This document shows positions 19,391 through 30,635 of a DNA stretch of 64,000 nucleotides, in pieces. This DNA comes from Leuconostoc citreum (GTDB taxonomy: Bacteria > Bacillota > Bacilli > Lactobacillales > Lactobacillaceae), in NCBI RefSeq assembly GCF_004354555.1, contig NZ_PUFH01000004.1, positions 1 through 64,000 of the forward strand, given 5' to 3'. The number at the start of each line of letters is the position of its first letter. Within the stretch, counting starts at the first letter, position 1. Both the position numbers and the translations under genes were made by a program. A model generated the notes under the pieces. The model searched no databases. It was given only the letters and a program-made list of their open reading frames with translations, and was not told the origin of the DNA.

Positions 19391-20074
19391 ATGACTAAAG
19401 GTATCTTAGGCCGCAAAGTCGGTATGACTCAGGTTTTCACAGAATCTGGTGAATTGATCGCCGTAACTGCTGTTGAAGCTACACCAAACGTTGTATTACA
19501 AGTTAAAAATATTGCAACTGATGGTTATAATGCTATCCAACTTGGTTACCAAGACAAGCGCACAGTTTTGTCAAACAAACCTGAACAAGGTCACGCTTCT
19601 AAAGCAAACACGACCCCTAAGCGCTACGTTCGTGAAGTCCGCGATGCGGAAGGCGAATTTAACGCAGGGGATGAAATTAAGGTTGACACATTCCAAGCAG
19701 GTGATTACGTCGACGTAACCGGTATCACAAAGGGACATGGCTTCCAAGGTGCTATCAAAAAGCTTGGACAATCACGTGGTCCTATGGCCCACGGTTCTCG
19801 CTACCACCGTCGTCCTGGTTCAATGGGTGCAATCATTAACCGTGTATTTAAGGGTAAGCTATTGCCTGGTCGCATGGGTAACAACAAGCGTACTATGCAA
19901 AATGTTGCTATTGTTCACGTTGATGTTGAAAACAACTTGTTGTTGTTGAAGGGTAATGTCCCTGGTGCCAACAAGTCACTATTGACTATCAAGTCAACAG
20001 TTAAAGTTAACGCAAAGCATCCTGAAGTTAAGATGGCCGGTGTATCTGCATCTGCTACAACTGAAGAAGCTTAA
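19391..20074 (+). CDS. rplC: 50S ribosomal protein L3
   Basis: Early-assembly 50S protein near the peptidyl transferase centre. 227 aa with the conserved [15 protein letters not shown] start and the GRMGN loop region; the C-terminal tail after AKHPEVK is somewhat extended. TTAAGGAGA ribosome binding site. Confidence 0.97.
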   Translation: MTKGILGRKVGMTQVFTESGELIAVTAVEATPNVVLQVKNIATDGYNAIQLGYQDKRTVLSNKPEQGHASKANTTPKRYVREVRDAEGEFNAGDEIKVDTFQAGDYVDVTGITKGHGFQGAIKKLGQSRGPMAHGSRYHRRPGSMGAIINRVFKGKLLPGRMGNNKRTMQNVAIVHVDVENNLLLLKGNVPGANKSLLTIKSTVKVNAKHPEVKMAGVSASATTEEA

Positions 20075-20106
20075 TATAAAATATATAGAAAGGAGAACAA
20101 TCAATC

Positions 20107-20730
20107 ATGACTAAAGTTGCTGTATTAAAGCAAGATGGTAGTCAAGCTGCTGAACTCGAATTGAATGACGCAGTTTTCGCCATCGAACCTAACAACGCCG
20201 TTATCACTGATGCAGTTTTGATGCAACGCGCATCAATGCGTCAAGGGACACACGCTGTCAAGAACCGTTCAGCGGTATCTGGTGGTGGACGTAAGCCTTG
20301 GAAGCAAAAGGGTACTGGTCGTGCACGTGCCGGTTCAATCCGCGAACCACAATTCCGTGGCGGTGGTATTGTTTTTGGACCTACACCACGTTCATACGCA
20401 TACCGTATCAACCGTAAGGCATACCAATTGGCTTTGAAGTCAGTTTTGTCACAAAAAGTTGCTGAAGGTAAGTTAGTAGTTGTTGATGCTTTGTCATTTG
20501 AAGCACCAAAGACACAAGACTTCAAGAAGGTTTTGGCTAACTTGTCAGTTGACACAAAGACATTAGTAGTTGTTGATGAAGACAACGAAAACGCAATCTT
20601 GTCAGCACGTAACTTGACTAACGTTCAAGTTATGACAACAAAGGGTATCAACGTACTCGACGTTGTTAATGCAGATAAGCTGGTGATTGTTCAATCATCA
20701 ATCGAAGAAATCCAAGGAGGTCTTGCCTAA
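20107..20730 (+). CDS. rplD: 50S ribosomal protein L4
   Basis: 50S protein lining the exit tunnel. 207 aa with the tunnel-loop motif [19 protein letters not shown]. In E. coli L4 represses the S10 operon; whether it does so here is unknown. The stop overlaps the rplW start (TAATG). Confidence 0.98.
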
Positions 20731-21017
20731 TGGATGCACGCGATATTATCCGTCGCCCGATTATCACTGAAGCCTCAATGGCACAAACAGAACGCAAGCG
20801 TTATGTTTTTGAAGTTGATACTCGCGCAACAAAGCCTGAAATTAAGAAGGCAATTGAAGAGATCTTCGACGTTCAAGTAAGTGGTTTGAACACAGCTAAC
20901 GTTCGCGGTAAGAAAAAGCGCCAAGGTCGTTATGTTGGTTACACACGCAAGTTGAAGAAGGCAACAGTAACGTTGTCTAAAGATTCAAAAGATATTCAGA
21001 TCTTTAACGAAGGTTAA
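20730..21017 (+). CDS. rplW: 50S ribosomal protein L23
   Basis: 50S protein at the tunnel exit, docking site for trigger factor and SRP. 95 aa. ATG overlaps the rplD stop by one base; AAGGAGG lies inside the end of rplD, implying coupled translation. Confidence 0.98.
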
Positions 21018-21039
21018 TTCTAAATAGGAGGAAAAGACA

Positions 21040-21873
21040 TTGGCTATCAAGAAGTATAAGCCAACCTCAAACGGACGTCGTAACATGACGGCTTCAGATT
21101 TCGCTGAAATCACGAAGTCAACGCCCGAAAAGAGTTTGTTGGCAAAGAAGTCAAAGACTGGTGCACGTAATAACTCTGGTCGTATGACTGTTCGTCATCA
21201 CGCTGGCGGACATAAGCAAGCCTACCGTTTGGTAGACTTCAAGCGTATTAAAGATAACACGACAGCTACTGTAAAAGCTATCGAATACGATCCAAATCGT
21301 ACAGCAAACATTGCTTTGCTTGTCTATGAAGATGGTATTAAGTCATATATCTTGGCGCCAAAGGGATTGAAGGTTGGCGATAAAGTACAATCTGGTCCTG
21401 ATGCCGACATCAAGGTCGGCAATGCCTTGCCATTGAGCAACATTCCTGAAGGTACTTTGATTCACAACATCGAATTAAAGCCTGGTAAGGGTGGTCAATT
21501 GGCACGTTCAGCTGGTACATCAGCACAAATTTTGGGTAAGGATGGCAAGTATGTCATCGTGCGCCTAACATCAGGTGAAGTACGTTTGGTTCTTGCAACT
21601 AACCGTGCAACTATTGGTGAAGTTGGTAACGCTGAACACTCATTGATTAACTGGGGTAAAGCTGGTCGTAACCGTTGGCGTGGAAAGCGTCCACACGTTC
21701 GTGGATCAGTTATGAACCCTAACGACCACCCACACGGTGGTGGTGAAGGTAAAGCCCCTGTCGGTCGTCCAAGTCCTATGTCACCATGGGGTAAGAAGAC
21801 TGCTGGTAAGAAGACTCGCGATAAGAAGAAGGCTTCAACAAAGTTTATCGTTCGCGGTCGCAAGAGTAAGTAA
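21040..21873 (+). CDS. rplB: 50S ribosomal protein L2
   Basis: rRNA-binding protein required for subunit joining and peptidyl transfer. 277 aa. Starts at TTG (21040), the first residues being [21 protein letters not shown] precedes it. The conserved histidine-rich loop [13 protein letters not shown] is present. Confidence 0.98.
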   Translation: MAIKKYKPTSNGRRNMTASDFAEITKSTPEKSLLAKKSKTGARNNSGRMTVRHHAGGHKQAYRLVDFKRIKDNTTATVKAIEYDPNRTANIALLVYEDGIKSYILAPKGLKVGDKVQSGPDADIKVGNALPLSNIPEGTLIHNIELKPGKGGQLARSAGTSAQILGKDGKYVIVRLTSGEVRLVLATNRATIGEVGNAEHSLINWGKAGRNRWRGKRPHVRGSVMNPNDHPHGGGEGKAPVGRPSPMSPWGKKTAGKKTRDKKKASTKFIVRGRKSK

Positions 21874-21889
21874 GGGAAGGAGACAACTA

Positions 21890-22171
21890 ATGGCTCGTAG
21901 TTTAAAAAAGGGACCATTTGCGGACCCACACTTGCTTAAGAAGATTGAAGCGCAAGCTGATTCTGAAAAGAAGTCAGTGATCAAGACTTGGTCACGTCGT
22001 TCAACAATCTTCCCAAGCTTTATCGGCTTTACAATTGCCGTTTATGATGGTCGCAAGCACGTTCCAGTTTTTGTGCAAGAAGACATGGTTGGACACAAGT
22101 TGGGTGAATTCGTACCAACTCGTACGTTCAAAGGCCACAAGGCTGATGACAAAAAGACTGGTAAAAAATAA
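21890..22171 (+). CDS. rpsS: 30S ribosomal protein S19
   Basis: 30S head protein that works with S13. 93 aa from ATG 21890 (ARSLKKGPF start). A longer open frame runs upstream into rplB but S19 length and the GAAGGAGA site set the start. Confidence 0.97.
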   Translation: MARSLKKGPFADPHLLKKIEAQADSEKKSVIKTWSRRSTIFPSFIGFTIAVYDGRKHVPVFVQEDMVGHKLGEFVPTRTFKGHKADDKKTGKK

Positions 22172-22187
22172 AGGAGGAAATTGAAAA

Positions 22188-22544
22188 ATGGCTGAACAAA
22201 TTACTTCAGCTCGTGCGACAGCCAAGATTGTTCGCGTTGCCCCACGTAAGGCACGTCTAGTTCTTGACACAATTCGTCGTAAGAGCGTTAACGAAGCATA
22301 CGCAATTTTGAAGTTCCTACCTAACACTTCTACTGAAGATATTTACAAGGTTTTGAACTCAGCAGTTGCTAATGCTGAAAACAACTTCTCATTAGACAGA
22401 GAAGATCTTATTGTGAAGGAAGCCTTTGCTAACGAAGGACCTACGCTTAAGCGTTTCCGTCCTCGTGCCAAGGGTTCTGCTTCACCTATCAACAAGCGCA
22501 CAAGCCACATCACAATTGTGGTTGCTGAGAAGGAGGCAAAGTAA
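22188..22544 (+). CDS. rplV: 50S ribosomal protein L22
   Basis: Tunnel-constriction protein of the 50S subunit. 118 aa, with [15 protein letters not shown] near the N-terminus and a beta-hairpin tip [16 protein letters not shown]. No macrolide-type insertion or deletion is apparent. AAAGGAGG ribosome binding site. Overlaps rpsC by one base. Confidence 0.98.
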   Translation: MAEQITSARATAKIVRVAPRKARLVLDTIRRKSVNEAYAILKFLPNTSTEDIYKVLNSAVANAENNFSLDREDLIVKEAFANEGPTLKRFRPRAKGSASPINKRTSHITIVVAEKEAK

Positions 22545-23215
22545 TGGGTCAAAAGATTAACCCTACTGGATTCCGTGTCGGCGTTATTCGCGACTGGGAT
22601 GCAAAGTGGTTTGCTGACAAGGCTGATTATGCTAACCAACTTCACGAAGACTTGCGTATTCGTAAGTATATCGAAAAGAACTTAGCGGACGCCGCAGTTG
22701 ATCGCATCGAAATTGAACGCAGCACAAAATCACGTGTTGACGTTTCTGTCCACACTGCTAAGCCAGGAATGGTTATTGGTAAGGGTGGCTCTGAAGTTGA
22801 AAAGCTTCGTACACAATTAGCAAAATTGACAGATAGAGATGAAAAGGGTCGTTCAAAGCGCGTTTTCATTAACATTGTTGAAATCAAGAAGCCTGATTTG
22901 TCTGCTCATTTAGTTGGACAACAAATTGCTGGTGACTTAGAACGTCGTGTGGCTTTCCGCCGCGCAATGCGTGGTGCTATTCAACGTGCCACACGTTCAG
23001 GTGCTAAGGGTATTAAAGTTATGGTTTCAGGTCGTTTGAATGGTGCTGATATTGCTCGTATTGAACAATACACTGAAGGCACAGTGCCTTTGCACACATT
23101 GCGTGCCGACATCGATTACTCATGGGACGAAGCAATGACTGCTTATGGTAACTTGGGTATTAAGACTTGGATCTACCGTGGTGATATTTTGCCACAAAAA
23201 AAGAACAGTAAGTAA
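22544..23215 (+). CDS. rpsC: 30S ribosomal protein S3
   Basis: 30S protein at the mRNA entry site. 223 aa with the KH-domain GxxG ([13 protein letters not shown]). Translation coupled to rplV through TAATG. Confidence 0.98.
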   Translation: MGQKINPTGFRVGVIRDWDAKWFADKADYANQLHEDLRIRKYIEKNLADAAVDRIEIERSTKSRVDVSVHTAKPGMVIGKGGSEVEKLRTQLAKLTDRDEKGRSKRVFINIVEIKKPDLSAHLVGQQIAGDLERRVAFRRAMRGAIQRATRSGAKGIKVMVSGRLNGADIARIEQYTEGTVPLHTLRADIDYSWDEAMTAYGNLGIKTWIYRGDILPQKKNSK

Positions 23216-23229
23216 GGAGGGAAGCAAAC

Positions 23230-23643
23230 ATGTTAGTACCAAAGCGTGTTAAATTCCGTCGTGTACACCGTGGTCACATGCGTGGCGAAGCAAAAGGTGG
23301 AAAGACGGTTGCGTTCGGTGAATTTGGCTTGCAAGCAACAACTTCAAGCTGGATTACCAATCGTCAAATTGAGGCTGCCCGTATTGCAATGACACGTTAT
23401 ATGAAGCGTGGTGGTAAGGTTTGGATTAAAATCTTCCCTCACAAGTCATATACATCTAAAGGTGTCGGTGTTCGAATGGGTAACGGTAAGGGTGCACCCG
23501 AAGGTTGGGTTGAACCTGTTAAGCGTGGCAAAGTAATGTTTGAAGTTGGTGGCGTTCCTGAAGCTACTGCACGTGAAGCATTGCGTTTGGCACAGCACAA
23601 GTTGCCTGTACGTACAAAGATTATTGCTCGGGAGGCTGAATAA
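23230..23643 (+). CDS. rplP: 50S ribosomal protein L16
   Basis: 50S protein near the A-site tRNA elbow. 137 aa with start [27 protein letters not shown] ribosome binding site; stop overlaps the rpmC start. Confidence 0.98.
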   Translation: MLVPKRVKFRRVHRGHMRGEAKGGKTVAFGEFGLQATTSSWITNRQIEAARIAMTRYMKRGGKVWIKIFPHKSYTSKGVGVRMGNGKGAPEGWVEPVKRGKVMFEVGGVPEATAREALRLAQHKLPVRTKIIAREAE

Positions 23644-23849
23644 TGGCTAAAGCAAGTGAATTGAAAGAATTGTCACTTGCGGATTTGCAAAAGCGCGAAG
23701 CCGAATTCAAGGAAGAATTATTCAACCTGCGTTTCCAATTGGCTACTGGCCAACTTGAAAACACGGCGCGTATTGCACAAGTTCGTAAGGACATTGCACG
23801 AGTTAAGACAGTTATTCGTGCGCAAGAATTGGCAAACGCCAACAAATAA
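23643..23849 (+). CDS. rpmC: 50S ribosomal protein L29
   Basis: Small helical 50S protein beside L23 at the tunnel exit. 68 aa, conserved [16 protein letters not shown] core. Start overlaps the rplP stop; GGGAGG lies just inside rplP. Confidence 0.98.
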   Translation: MAKASELKELSLADLQKREAEFKEELFNLRFQLATGQLENTARIAQVRKDIARVKTVIRAQELANANK

Positions 23850-23871
23850 GACGAAAGGAAGAAGCTGAAAA

Positions 23872-24138
23872 ATGAGTGAAGAACGTAATGCTCGTAAGGT
23901 TTATCAAGGCCGTGTTGTTTCAGATAAGATGGACAAGACAATCACTGTCGCTGTTGATACTTATGTGACACACCCTGTCTATGGTAAGCGTGTTAAGTAC
24001 ACAAAGAAGTTTAAAGCCCATGATGAGAACAATACTGCTAAGATGAATGATATTGTTCAAATTATGGAAACACGTCCTTTGTCTGCAACTAAGCACTTCC
24101 GTTTGGTTAAAATCGTTGAAGAGGCTGTTGTTCTCTAA
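23872..24138 (+). CDS. rpsQ: 30S ribosomal protein S17
   Basis: Primary 16S-binding 30S protein with OB fold. 88 aa; contains [16 protein letters not shown] and the HDE motif. Ribosome binding site GAAAGGAAG. Confidence 0.98.
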   Translation: MSEERNARKVYQGRVVSDKMDKTITVAVDTYVTHPVYGKRVKYTKKFKAHDENNTAKMNDIVQIMETRPLSATKHFRLVKIVEEAVVL

Positions 24139-24190
24139 TTCGATTGATATCAAATCGTCGTAATTAATTGCTAACTAAGGAGGAAGAACC

Positions 24191-24559
24191 ATGATTCAAC
24201 AAGAGAGTCGTTTAAAAGTGGCTGACAACTCTGGCGCACGTGAAATCTTAACGATTAAAGTGCTCGGTGGTTCAGGCCGTAAGTTTGCTGGTGTGGGTGA
24301 CATGATTGTTGCTACAGTTAAGCAAGCTATCCCTGGTGGTAACGTAAAGAAGGGTGACGTCGTAAAGGCTGTTATCGTTCGTACTGTTTCTGACGTTCGT
24401 CGTGCAGACGGTTCATACATCAACTTTGATGAAAACGCCGCTGTTATCGTTAAGGACGACAAGTCACCAGTTGGTACGCGTATTTTTGGACCTGTTGCAC
24501 GTGAATTGCGTGACAGCGACTACATGCGTATTGTTTCATTGGCACCAGAAGTGCTCTAA
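24191..24559 (+). CDS. rplN: 50S ribosomal protein L14
   Basis: 50S interface protein. 122 aa, starts [29 protein letters not shown] ribosome binding site after a 52-base gap. Confidence 0.98.
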   Translation: MIQQESRLKVADNSGAREILTIKVLGGSGRKFAGVGDMIVATVKQAIPGGNVKKGDVVKAVIVRTVSDVRRADGSYINFDENAAVIVKDDKSPVGTRIFGPVARELRDSDYMRIVSLAPEVL

Positions 24560-24582
24560 TACTGACAAGGAGGAGCCAAATC

Positions 24583-24891
24583 ATGTTTGTAAAAACAGGT
24601 GATAAGGTTCGCGTCATTGCCGGCAAAGATAAGGGAAAAGAAGGCACAATCACTAAGACTGTTGCTGGAAAAGATCGCGTAGTTGTCGAAGGCGTGAACA
24701 TCGTTAAGAAGCATCAAAAGCCTTCTAACGAATATCCACAAGGTGGTGTTATCGATATCGAAGCACCTATCCATGTATCAAACGTGCAATTGCTTGACCC
24801 TTCAACTAACGAACCAACAAAAGTTGCGTTCAAGATTGAAGATGGCAAGAAAGTTCGCGTATCTAAAAAGTCTGGTAACGTACTAGGCTAA
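24583..24891 (+). CDS. rplX: 50S ribosomal protein L24
   Basis: Assembly initiator protein with an N-terminal KOW motif ([16 protein letters not shown]). 102 aa. AAGGAGG ribosome binding site. Confidence 0.98.
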   Translation: MFVKTGDKVRVIAGKDKGKEGTITKTVAGKDRVVVEGVNIVKKHQKPSNEYPQGGVIDIEAPIHVSNVQLLDPSTNEPTKVAFKIEDGKKVRVSKKSGNVLG

Positions 24892-24914
24892 TATTGAAAG
24901 GTGAAATCATTTTC

Positions 24915-25457
24915 ATGGCTAACGCACTAAAAGAAAAATATGTTAATGAAGTTCAACCTGCTTTGATCGAAAAGTTTAACTTTACATCACCAATGCAAGC
25001 CCCAAAGATCGACAAAATCGTTCTTAACATGGGTGTTGGTGATGCAGTTTCAAACTCAAAGAACTTGGATGAAGCGGTTGAAGAATTGAAGCTAATTGCT
25101 GGACAACAACCAGTAATTACAAAGGCAAAGAAATCAATCGCTGGTTTCCGTTTGCGTGAAGGTATGTCAATCGGAACTAAGGTTACATTGCGTGGTGCAC
25201 GTATGTATGAATTCTTAGACAAGTTGATCAACATTTCATTGCCTCGTGTCCGCGATTTCCGCGGTGTATCATCAAAGGCCTTTGATGGTCGTGGTAACTA
25301 CACACTTGGAATTCGTGAGCAATTGATCTTCCCAGAAATCGATTTTGACCAAGTTAACCGTGTTCGCGGCTTGGATATTGTTGTTGTTACAACAGCTCAA
25401 AACGATGAAGAGGGTCGCGAATTGTTGACACTCTTGGGCATGCCATTTGCTAAGTAA
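24915..25457 (+). CDS. rplE: 50S ribosomal protein L5
   Basis: Central-protuberance protein that binds 5S rRNA. 180 aa from ATG 24915, which has AAAGGTGA ten bases upstream; a TTG at 24894 is in frame but would add seven residues not found in L5. A terminator follows directly: the usual next gene rpsN is absent. Confidence 0.96.
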   Translation: MANALKEKYVNEVQPALIEKFNFTSPMQAPKIDKIVLNMGVGDAVSNSKNLDEAVEELKLIAGQQPVITKAKKSIAGFRLREGMSIGTKVTLRGARMYEFLDKLINISLPRVRDFRGVSSKAFDGRGNYTLGIREQLIFPEIDFDQVNRVRGLDIVVVTTAQNDEEGRELLTLLGMPFAK

Positions 25458-25468
25458 TTAGGCATTTT

Positions 25469-25510
25469 AAAAACGTTTGTTACTCTTAAAAAAGAGTGAC
25501 ACGTTTTTAA
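25469..25510 (+). terminator. Terminator splitting the spc operon after rplE
   Basis: AAAAACGT...ACTCTT / AAGAGT...ACGTTTTT, about 16 bp with a small bulge and a T-run. It sits where rpsN would be expected. Confidence 0.85.
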
Positions 25511-25514
25511 CTGT

Positions 25515-25537
25515 TATAGACCAAAATAGTCTATAAT
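25515..25537 (+). promoter_or_regulatory. rpsH promoter with overlapping palindrome
   Basis: TATAAT at 25532-25537 without a good -35. TATAGAC (25515-25521) and GTCTATA (25529-25535) form a perfect 7-bp inverted repeat covering the -10. Restarts transcription of the rest of the spc operon. Confidence 0.6.
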
Positions 25538-25595
25538 AGTTAAGAGCGTGTCATTTCATTATGTCCGTTCAAAAATAAAAGGAGGATATCGATAG

Positions 25596-25994
25596 ATGTC
25601 TATGACTGATCCAATTGCTGATTTATTGACACGTATTCGTAACGCCAATTTGGCACATCACGAAGTCGTTGAAATTCCAGCATCAAAAATTAAAAAGAGC
25701 ATCGCTGAAATCTTGAAATCAGAAGGTTTCATCCGCGACGTAGAGTACATTGAGGATAACAAGCAAGGTGTTATTCGTGTATTTCTTAAGTATGGGGAAG
25801 ACCGTAACCGCGTGATTACAGGAATTAAGCGTATCTCAAAGCCAGGTTTGCGTAAGTATGCCAAAGCTGATTCATTACCAAAGGTTTTGAATGGTTTGGG
25901 TATCGCAATTATCTCAACTTCTGCCGGTGTTATCACTGACAAAGAAGCGCGATCAAAGCAAGTTGGTGGCGAAGTAATCGCTTACGTTTGGTAA
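25596..25994 (+). CDS. rpsH: 30S ribosomal protein S8
   Basis: Central-domain 30S protein. 132 aa. ATG 25596 ([11 protein letters not shown]) has AAGGAGG ten bases upstream; the ATG at 25602 would give the commonest S8 N-terminus and is an alternative. In E. coli S8 represses the spc operon. First gene after the operon break. Confidence 0.97.
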   Translation: MSMTDPIADLLTRIRNANLAHHEVVEIPASKIKKSIAEILKSEGFIRDVEYIEDNKQGVIRVFLKYGEDRNRVITGIKRISKPGLRKYAKADSLPKVLNGLGIAIISTSAGVITDKEARSKQVGGEVIAYVW

Positions 25995-26018
25995 TATATC
26001 TAAGAAAGGAGACTTACC

Positions 26019-26555
26019 ATGAGCCGTATTGGAAATAAAGTAATTACACTTCCTGCTGGTGTTGAAGTATCTCAAGAAGGTACAGTTGTTACTGTTAAAG
26101 GCCCTAAAGGCACATTGTCACGTGAAATTGCTTCACAAATTTCAATGTCTGTCGAAGGTACTGAAGTAGCATTCACTCGCGAAAGTGACGACAACAAAAC
26201 AAAAGCTTTGCACGGTACAACACGTGCTAACGTTGCGAACATGGTCGAAGGTGTTTCAGAAGGATTCACTAAGACATTGAAGCTTGTTGGTGTTGGTTAC
26301 CGTGCTGCAAAGTCAGGTTCAAAATTGACTTTGTCAGTTGGTTATTCACACCCTGTTGATTTTGAAGACCGTGAAGACTTAACTGTTGAAGTACCAGATG
26401 CTTTGACTGTTAAAGTTTCAGGTATTTCAAAGCAACGTGTTGGTGACTTAGCCGCTGAAATTCGTGCCGTTCGTTCACCTGAACCATATAAGGGCAAGGG
26501 TATTCGTTACGAAGGCGAAGTTGTTCGTCGTAAGGAAGGTAAGACTGGTAAGTAA
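26019..26555 (+). CDS. rplF: 50S ribosomal protein L6
   Basis: 50S protein near the sarcin-ricin loop. 178 aa, start [16 protein letters not shown] and the [14 protein letters not shown] signature near the C-terminus. AAAGGAGA ribosome binding site. An 83-bp gap with short hairpins follows. Confidence 0.98.
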
Positions 26556-26638
26556 AAGTAATTTACTTAGCACGACTATCTTAACTCTCAAAATAAATTT
26601 TAAATGGCATATAGCCATCAGAAAAGGAAAGCACAGCT

Positions 26639-26992
26639 ATGATTTCAAAACCAGATAAAAACAAGCTCCGCGTTAAGCGTCACAAGCGCGTTCGTGGAAA
26701 GATTTCTGGTACTGCTGCTCGCCCACGTTTGAACGTTTTTCGTTCTAATGCAAACATCTACGCGCAATTAATTGATGACGTAGCGGGTGTAACGCTAGCA
26801 AGTGCCTCAAGCCATGATGCAGAAGTATCAGGTACAAAAACAGAACAAGCTACTAAAGTTGGTGAATTGATCGCAACACGTGGTAAGGCTGCAGGATTCG
26901 AAGATGTTATCTTTGATCGTGGTGGTTACCTATATCACGGCCGTGTTCAAGCATTGGCAGAATCAGCCCGTGAAAACGGATTGAAGTTCTAA
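26639..26992 (+). CDS. rplR: 50S ribosomal protein L18
   Basis: 5S rRNA-binding protein. 117 aa, with [20 protein letters not shown] and the [17 protein letters not shown] end. Ribosome binding site AAAAGGAAAG. Confidence 0.98.
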   Translation: MISKPDKNKLRVKRHKRVRGKISGTAARPRLNVFRSNANIYAQLIDDVAGVTLASASSHDAEVSGTKTEQATKVGELIATRGKAAGFEDVIFDRGGYLYHGRVQALAESARENGLKF

Positions 26993-27012
26993 GGAAAGGA
27001 GGAATATAAAAA

Positions 27013-27519
27013 ATGGTTGAATTCGTTAACCCTAAGTCACTTGGTGAATTAGAAGAAAACGTTGTTGCTATTAACCGTGTCACAAAGGTTGTCAAGGGTG
27101 GTCGTCGTTTGCGTTTTGCTGCGTTGGTTGTCGTTGGTGATAAGCAAGGACATGTTGGTTTTGGTACAGGAAAAGCACAAGAAGTGCCTGAAGCTATCCG
27201 CAAGGCTATCGAAGACGCTAAGCGTAAGTTGATTACTGTTCCTACAGTTTCAACGACTATTCCTCACGACGTCCTTGGCGTATGGGGCGGCGGTAAGATC
27301 TTGATCAAGCCAGCCGAAGAAGGATCTGGTGTTGCAGCCGGTGGTGCCGCACGTTCTGTTATGGAACTAGCAGGTATTGCTGATGTGACTGCGAAGTCAC
27401 TTGGCTCAGCTACACCAGTTAACGTTGTTCGCGCAACTTTTGATGCTTTGACAAGTTTGAAAGATGCAGAACAAGTAGCAGCTTTGCGTGGTGTTTCTTT
27501 GGAACACTTGGCTGAATAA
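27013..27519 (+). CDS. rpsE: 30S ribosomal protein S5
   Basis: 30S protein affecting fidelity and mRNA unwinding. 168 aa with the S5 double-stranded RNA-binding start ([19 protein letters not shown]). AAAGGAGG ribosome binding site. Confidence 0.98.
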   Translation: MVEFVNPKSLGELEENVVAINRVTKVVKGGRRLRFAALVVVGDKQGHVGFGTGKAQEVPEAIRKAIEDAKRKLITVPTVSTTIPHDVLGVWGGGKILIKPAEEGSGVAAGGAARSVMELAGIADVTAKSLGSATPVNVVRATFDALTSLKDAEQVAALRGVSLEHLAE

Positions 27520-27530
27520 GGAGCGATAAA

Positions 27531-27713
27531 ATGGCTGATTTGAAAATCACTTTGATTAAAAGTGCGGCTCATCGCTTACCTAAGCAACGTGCGATTGTTA
27601 AGTCTTTGGGGCTTGGTCGTGTGTCTAGCTCAGTGGTGAAGCCTAACAACGAAGCTACTCGTGGCGCAATTTTCCACATTGCACACTTAGTAAGCGTCGA
27701 AGAAGTAAAGTAA
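27531..27713 (+). CDS. rpmD: 50S ribosomal protein L30
   Basis: Small 50S protein, 60 aa, the usual length; typical [18 protein letters not shown] segment. AAGGAGCG ribosome binding site in the rpsE end. Confidence 0.97.
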   Translation: MADLKITLIKSAAHRLPKQRAIVKSLGLGRVSSSVVKPNNEATRGAIFHIAHLVSVEEVK

Positions 27714-27742
27714 TAAACTATTAAAATAGGAGGTACCGAAAG

Positions 27743-28177
27743 ATGAACTTGAACGAATTACAACCTGCTGCCGGTTCACGCAAGTTGCGTAACCGTGTAG
27801 GTCGCGGTACGTCATCAGGAAATGGTAAGACATCCGGACGTGGTCAAAAGGGTCAAAAGGCTCGTGGCAAAGTGCGTTTGGGGTTTGAAGGTGGACAAAT
27901 GCCTTTGTACCGTCGTATTCCAAAGCGTGGATTTACTAACATTTCACGTAAGGAATTCGCTGTGGTTAACTTGGAAAAGTTGAACACATTTGCTGATGGT
28001 ACAGAAGTGACGCCAGCACTTTTGATTGAAAACGGTATTGTTAAAAATCAAAAGTCAGGTATCAAAGTTTTGGCTGTCGGTCAACTTGAAAAGAAGTTGA
28101 CTGTTAAGGCACATAAGTTTTCTGGCGCTGCTAAGGCTGCTATTGAACAAGCCGGTGGAACAACTGAGGTACTTTAA
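27743..28177 (+). CDS. rplO: 50S ribosomal protein L15
   Basis: Late-assembly 50S protein. 144 aa with the glycine/arginine-rich N-terminus ([20 protein letters not shown]). TAGGAGG ribosome binding site; its stop overlaps the secY start (TAATG). Confidence 0.98.
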   Translation: MNLNELQPAAGSRKLRNRVGRGTSSGNGKTSGRGQKGQKARGKVRLGFEGGQMPLYRRIPKRGFTNISRKEFAVVNLEKLNTFADGTEVTPALLIENGIVKNQKSGIKVLAVGQLEKKLTVKAHKFSGAAKAAIEQAGGTTEVL

Positions 28178-29511
28178 TGCTACGCACGTTATTTAATGCA
28201 GTACGTGAAAAAGATATTCGTAAAAAGTTGGGATGGACGTTTTTAATTCTGTTTATTTACAGAATTGGCACACATATTACGGTGCCAGGTGTCAACCCTT
28301 CAGCTATGGCGAATATGGCTAACTCAGGATTAATGAACATTTTGAACATTTTTTCTGGTGGTGGCTTGATGAACTATTCATTGTTTGCAATGGGTGTTTC
28401 ACCATACGTGACGGCACAAATTGTTGTGCAACTTTTGCAATTAGATATCGTGCCTCGCTTTGTTGAATGGAGTAAGCAGGGTGAAGTTGGTCGGCGAAAG
28501 TTGAACAATGCCACACGTTGGTTAACCCTTGTACTTGCCTTTGTTCAATCCGTTGGTATTACAGCAGGGTTTAACTCGCTGTCTGCCTATGGGTTAGTTA
28601 GTCAAACAAACAATGTCATGTCATTTATCGTCATTGGTTCAGTAATGACGATTGGGACATTTTTTGCGATGTGGCTAGGTGAAATGATAACTGAAAAGGG
28701 ACTTGGAAACGGTGTTTCTATGATCATCTTTGCTGGCATCATTGCACAGGCACCTGAAGGTTTGTATGAAATTTTCAAAGAAAATATTTTACAAGCAAAT
28801 TCAAATGATTTAACAAACGGTATTGTCTTTATGGCTGTGTTGATAACAGCAATGATCTTGATTATTGGTATTACAACATGGTTCTATGAAGCTACTCGTC
28901 GTTTGCAAATGCAGTACACGCGTTCTGCAGTATCATATGGTAGTGAAGCTTATTTGCCACTTAAAGTTAACGTTTCTGGCGTTATTCCGGTTATCTTTGC
29001 TTCGTCGTTTATTAGTACACCACAGACAATTTTGTTTGCATTCCAAGATAAATTTGCTTCGGCACAATGGTATCAAGTGATGCAACAGATTTTCAGTATG
29101 ACGACACTACCAGGTGCAATTCTTTATACCGTATTAATCATTGTCTTTACATACTTTTATGCTTTTGTGCAAGTTAACCCAGAAAAGTTAGCTGAAAATT
29201 TGCAAAAGCAGGGGGCTTACATCGTTGGTGTACGTCCTGGTGATGAGACAAAAGCATTTGTGTCACAGTTACTTTTGAGCTTGAGCTTTGTTGGCTCTAT
29301 CTTTTTAGGTTTCGTGGCACTAGTGCCACTCATCGCGTCAGATGTATGGAGTTTGAACGAAAAAATTGGTCTAGGGGGCACCAGCTTATTAATTGCTATT
29401 GGTGTTGCACTTGACTTAATACGTCAAATTGATGGTTTGATGCAAAAGAGAAATTATATTGGGTTTATTACGAAAAAACAGTTAGCAACTCGGGAGGCAA
29501 CTAATGGCTAA
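28177..29511 (+). CDS. secY: Preprotein translocase channel subunit SecY
   Basis: Membrane channel that takes substrates from SecA and from SRP. 444 aa, ten hydrophobic segments; the plug/second segment region contains [20 protein letters not shown] and the cytosolic loop VRPGDET is recognisable. Translationally coupled to rplO and overlapping adk by 8 bases. Confidence 0.98.
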
Positions 29512-30067
29512 TAATTTGATTTTGTTGGGTTTGCCAGGTGCTGGTAAAGGCACACAGGCAGAATTTATTGTGAAGGACTACCCTACTGTTCATATTTCTA
29601 CAGGAGATATTTTCCGTGCCAATTTAGCTAATGATACATCATTAGGTAAGCAGGCGCGTGAATACATGGACGCTGGGAACTTGGTCCCTGACGAAATCAC
29701 AAATGCGATGGTTGCCGATCGTTTGAATCAAGATGATGTTCAGGCTAATGGGTTTATGTTAGATGGCTATCCCAGAAATGAAGCACAAGCTGAGTTTTTA
29801 GATCACTATTTAGCTGAAAACAACTCTGCCGTTTCTGCAACACTTTATTTTGAAGTTTCTGATTCATTACTGCGTGAACGTCTGTTAGGGCGTGGTCGCG
29901 CAGACGATACACCTGAAGTTATTGATAACCGTTTGGAAGTTAATAAAGCCGCTAATTTGCCACTTGTAGATTATTACAAGCGTGCAGGTGTGCTTCACAC
30001 AATCGATGGCGGACGTGAACTGGCCGAGGTGTATCATGATGTGAAAGCAGTTTTGGACAACTTATAA
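29504..30067 (+). CDS. adk: Adenylate kinase, short-LID type
   Basis: Interconverts 2 ADP with ATP and AMP. P-loop [10 protein letters not shown] (9-18), AMP-binding STGDIFR and LDGYPRN. Only 187 aa: the LID is the short form ([15 protein letters not shown]) instead of the about 30-residue longer, often zinc-binding LID of B. subtilis Adk (217 aa). Conserved position after secY, 8-base overlap, GGGAGG upstream. Confidence 0.96.
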
Positions 30068-30084
30068 AAGTTTCTAAAATCACA

Positions 30085-30113
30085 TTGAGAAATGCCAGTA
30101 TTTCTGGTATAAT
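30085..30113 (+). promoter_or_regulatory. infA promoter
   Basis: TTGAGA, 17 bp, perfect TATAAT. An internal promoter for infA-rpmJ-rpsM-rpsK-rpoA-rplQ. Confidence 0.85.
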
Positions 30114-30172
30114 TTGATAGGTTAAGCACTTATCAGCAATGTTGAACATGATTAATACAGGAGGTTAAGTGC

Positions 30173-30388
30173 ATGGCCAATGATGTCATCGAAATTGAAG
30201 GTAAAGTTAAAGAAACTTTACCAAATGCGATGTTCCAAGTAGAACTCGAAAATGGCGCTGTAATTTTGGCACACGTTTCGGGTAAAATTCGTAAGAATTT
30301 TATTCGAATCTTGCCAGGTGATCGTGTCACAGTCGAAATGTCACCATACGACTTAACAAAGGGTCGTATTACTTATCGTTTCCGTTAA
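30173..30388 (+). CDS. infA: Translation initiation factor IF-1
   Basis: Occupies the A site during initiation. 71 aa OB-fold protein; contains [19 protein letters not shown] and ends [16 protein letters not shown] ribosome binding site. Head of the alpha-operon segment. Confidence 0.98.
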   Translation: MANDVIEIEGKVKETLPNAMFQVELENGAVILAHVSGKIRKNFIRILPGDRVTVEMSPYDLTKGRITYRFR

Positions 30389-30433
30389 GAAGTGATTTGG
30401 AATAATCAGTTAACCGAATAGGAGGAATAGATT

Positions 30434-30553
30434 ATGAAGGTACGCCCATCAGTTAAGAAGATGTGTGATGCTTGCCGCGTTATCAAGCGTAATGGTCGGA
30501 CAATGATCATATGCTCAGCTAACCCTAAGCATAAGCAACGCGCTGGAAAGTAA
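30434..30553 (+). CDS. rpmJ: 50S ribosomal protein L36
   Basis: Smallest 50S protein, 39 aa (start [14 protein letters not shown]). It is the zinc-ribbon (C+) form: C11, C14, C27 and H33 are all present. TAGGAGG ribosome binding site. Lies between infA and rpsM as in other Firmicutes. Confidence 0.97.
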   Translation: MKVRPSVKKMCDACRVIKRNGRTMIICSANPKHKQRAGK

Positions 30554-30635
30554 TTTTCAGAACTACGCAGAATAAATAGTTATTGTAAATAGACATAATC
30601 GTCGTTTTCAAAATATAAATAGGAGGTAATTTGTT

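Noticed and set aside
21495-21929. 144-codon minus-strand open frame over rplB and rpsS
   Set aside because: Antisense to two highly conserved ribosomal genes with biased codons.
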